From positions 81,789 through 145,788 of the forward strand of contig NZ_KE384552.1 in the NCBI RefSeq assembly GCF_000426665.1: a DNA stretch of 64,000 nucleotides, read 5' to 3'. The DNA is from Centipeda artemidis DSM 19719. GTDB taxonomy: Bacteria > Bacillota > Negativicutes > Selenomonadales > Selenomonadaceae. Position numbers and translations under genes: made by a program. Shown here in pieces: positions 63,674 to 64,000 of the stretch. A model generated the notes under the pieces. It was not told the DNA's origin, made no database searches, and saw nothing but the letters and a program-made list of their open reading frames with translations. How positions within the stretch are numbered: position 1 is the first letter of the stretch; each line of letters opens with the position of its first letter.

Positions 63674-64000
63674 TGTCAAGTAAAGTGTGTAAGTTTCTTA
63701 TAGAGCGGAATATTTTCGGATCATCTGTCCGAGCCGCTCATCAATACAGAGTTGATTCATCACAATCGCCCAGTTCTGAATGGAGTGTCCCTTCCATTTC
63801 TTGTACAGCTCCTTGATCCGTAAGTAAAACACCTTGAACACAGCCGTCTCGCTTTGAAATGCCCCCTGCTTCGTTACTTTGCGAAAACTTGCATTGACGC
63901 TCTCTATCGCATTTGTTGTGTACATGACACGACGGACATCACTGCCATATTGGTAAAGTTGTTCAACATGCCGGAAGTTGTCCTTCCATACGCGAATTGC
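63674..64000 (-). mobile_element. IS256-type insertion sequence, partial
   Basis: Only the 3' end is inside the window. The terminal sequence near 63674 (GTCAAGTAAAGTGTGTAAG on the plus strand) would be the inverted repeat end. Confidence 0.6.
63698..64000 (-). CDS. IS256 (mutator)-family transposase, partial
   Basis: C-terminal part of the transposase runs off the right edge: YTTNAIESVNASFRKVTKQG, FPV-free helix KVFYLRIKELYKKW and QNWAIVMNQLCIDERLG. TNAIE...R is a hallmark of IS256-family transposases. The upstream portion lies outside the window, so activity cannot be judged. Confidence 0.85.
   Translation of the reverse strand, partial: AIRVWKDNFRHVEQLYQYGSDVRRVMYTTNAIESVNASFRKVTKQGAFQSETAVFKVFYLRIKELYKKWKGHSIQNWAIVMNQLCIDERLGQMIRKYSAL

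Overview
The window looks like the chromosome of a diderm Firmicute of the Negativicutes, most likely Selenomonas or a close relative. This is inferred from gene content and was not tested by any search. The evidence is a GC-rich Firmicute-type replication-origin region (rpmH, rnpA, yidD, yidC and jag on one strand; dnaA, dnaN, yaaA, recF, DUF721 and gyrB on the other), Gram-positive style ribosome binding sites and promoters, and outer-membrane hints: a phosphoheptose-isomerase-like SIS protein and remnants of a filamentous-haemagglutinin/CdiA exoprotein.

Layout. 0-8.7 kb: a partial DUF2232 membrane protein, a five-unit array of a 105-125 bp palindromic repeat, a membrane-anchored MutS paralogue, small hypothetical genes and two sugar-phosphate enzymes. 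8.8-13.4 kb: a GGDEF protein and a run of DUF805 membrane proteins, one with three DUF805-like units. 13.4-25.6 kb: gyrA, Fic, an orphan citC, comEB, an MgtC-like protein, a CYTH protein, an LCP-family protein, malic enzyme, an HxlR regulator and a quinone reductase. The gap between the MgtC-like and CYTH genes is packed with consensus DnaA boxes. 26.3-34.1 kb: an eight-gene operon (HPr-like protein, PTS IIC of the galactitol type, two 2-hydroxyacid dehydrogenases, SDR, FGGY kinase, GlpP-type antiterminator, class II aldolase) with its own promoter, operator-like palindrome and leader terminator. It looks like an uncharacterised sugar, polyol or sugar-acid pathway controlled by antitermination.

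34.1-45.4 kb: the origin region, with DnaA boxes and long direct repeats before dnaA and more boxes between dnaA and dnaN. 45.4-59.9 kb: a HigBA toxin-antitoxin pair, two HxlR-type and Rrf2-type regulators, sirtuin, a sigma-70-like factor, a methyltransferase, an AI-2E permease, a possible ComK-like protein, the DUF1659/DUF2922 pair, exported lipoprotein and TPR-type proteins, and tRNA-Thr(CGT). 59.9-64 kb: hypothetical genes and decayed toxin or CdiA tails, each followed by an intact small gene that could be an immunity gene. The window ends inside an IS256-type transposase.

A striking genome-scale feature is a family of imperfect palindromes, mostly 123-125 bp with ends like GTGACGC...GCGTCAC. 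Eleven full or nearly full copies, two shorter variants in the tandem array and several fragments are visible, usually starting at or just after a stop codon.
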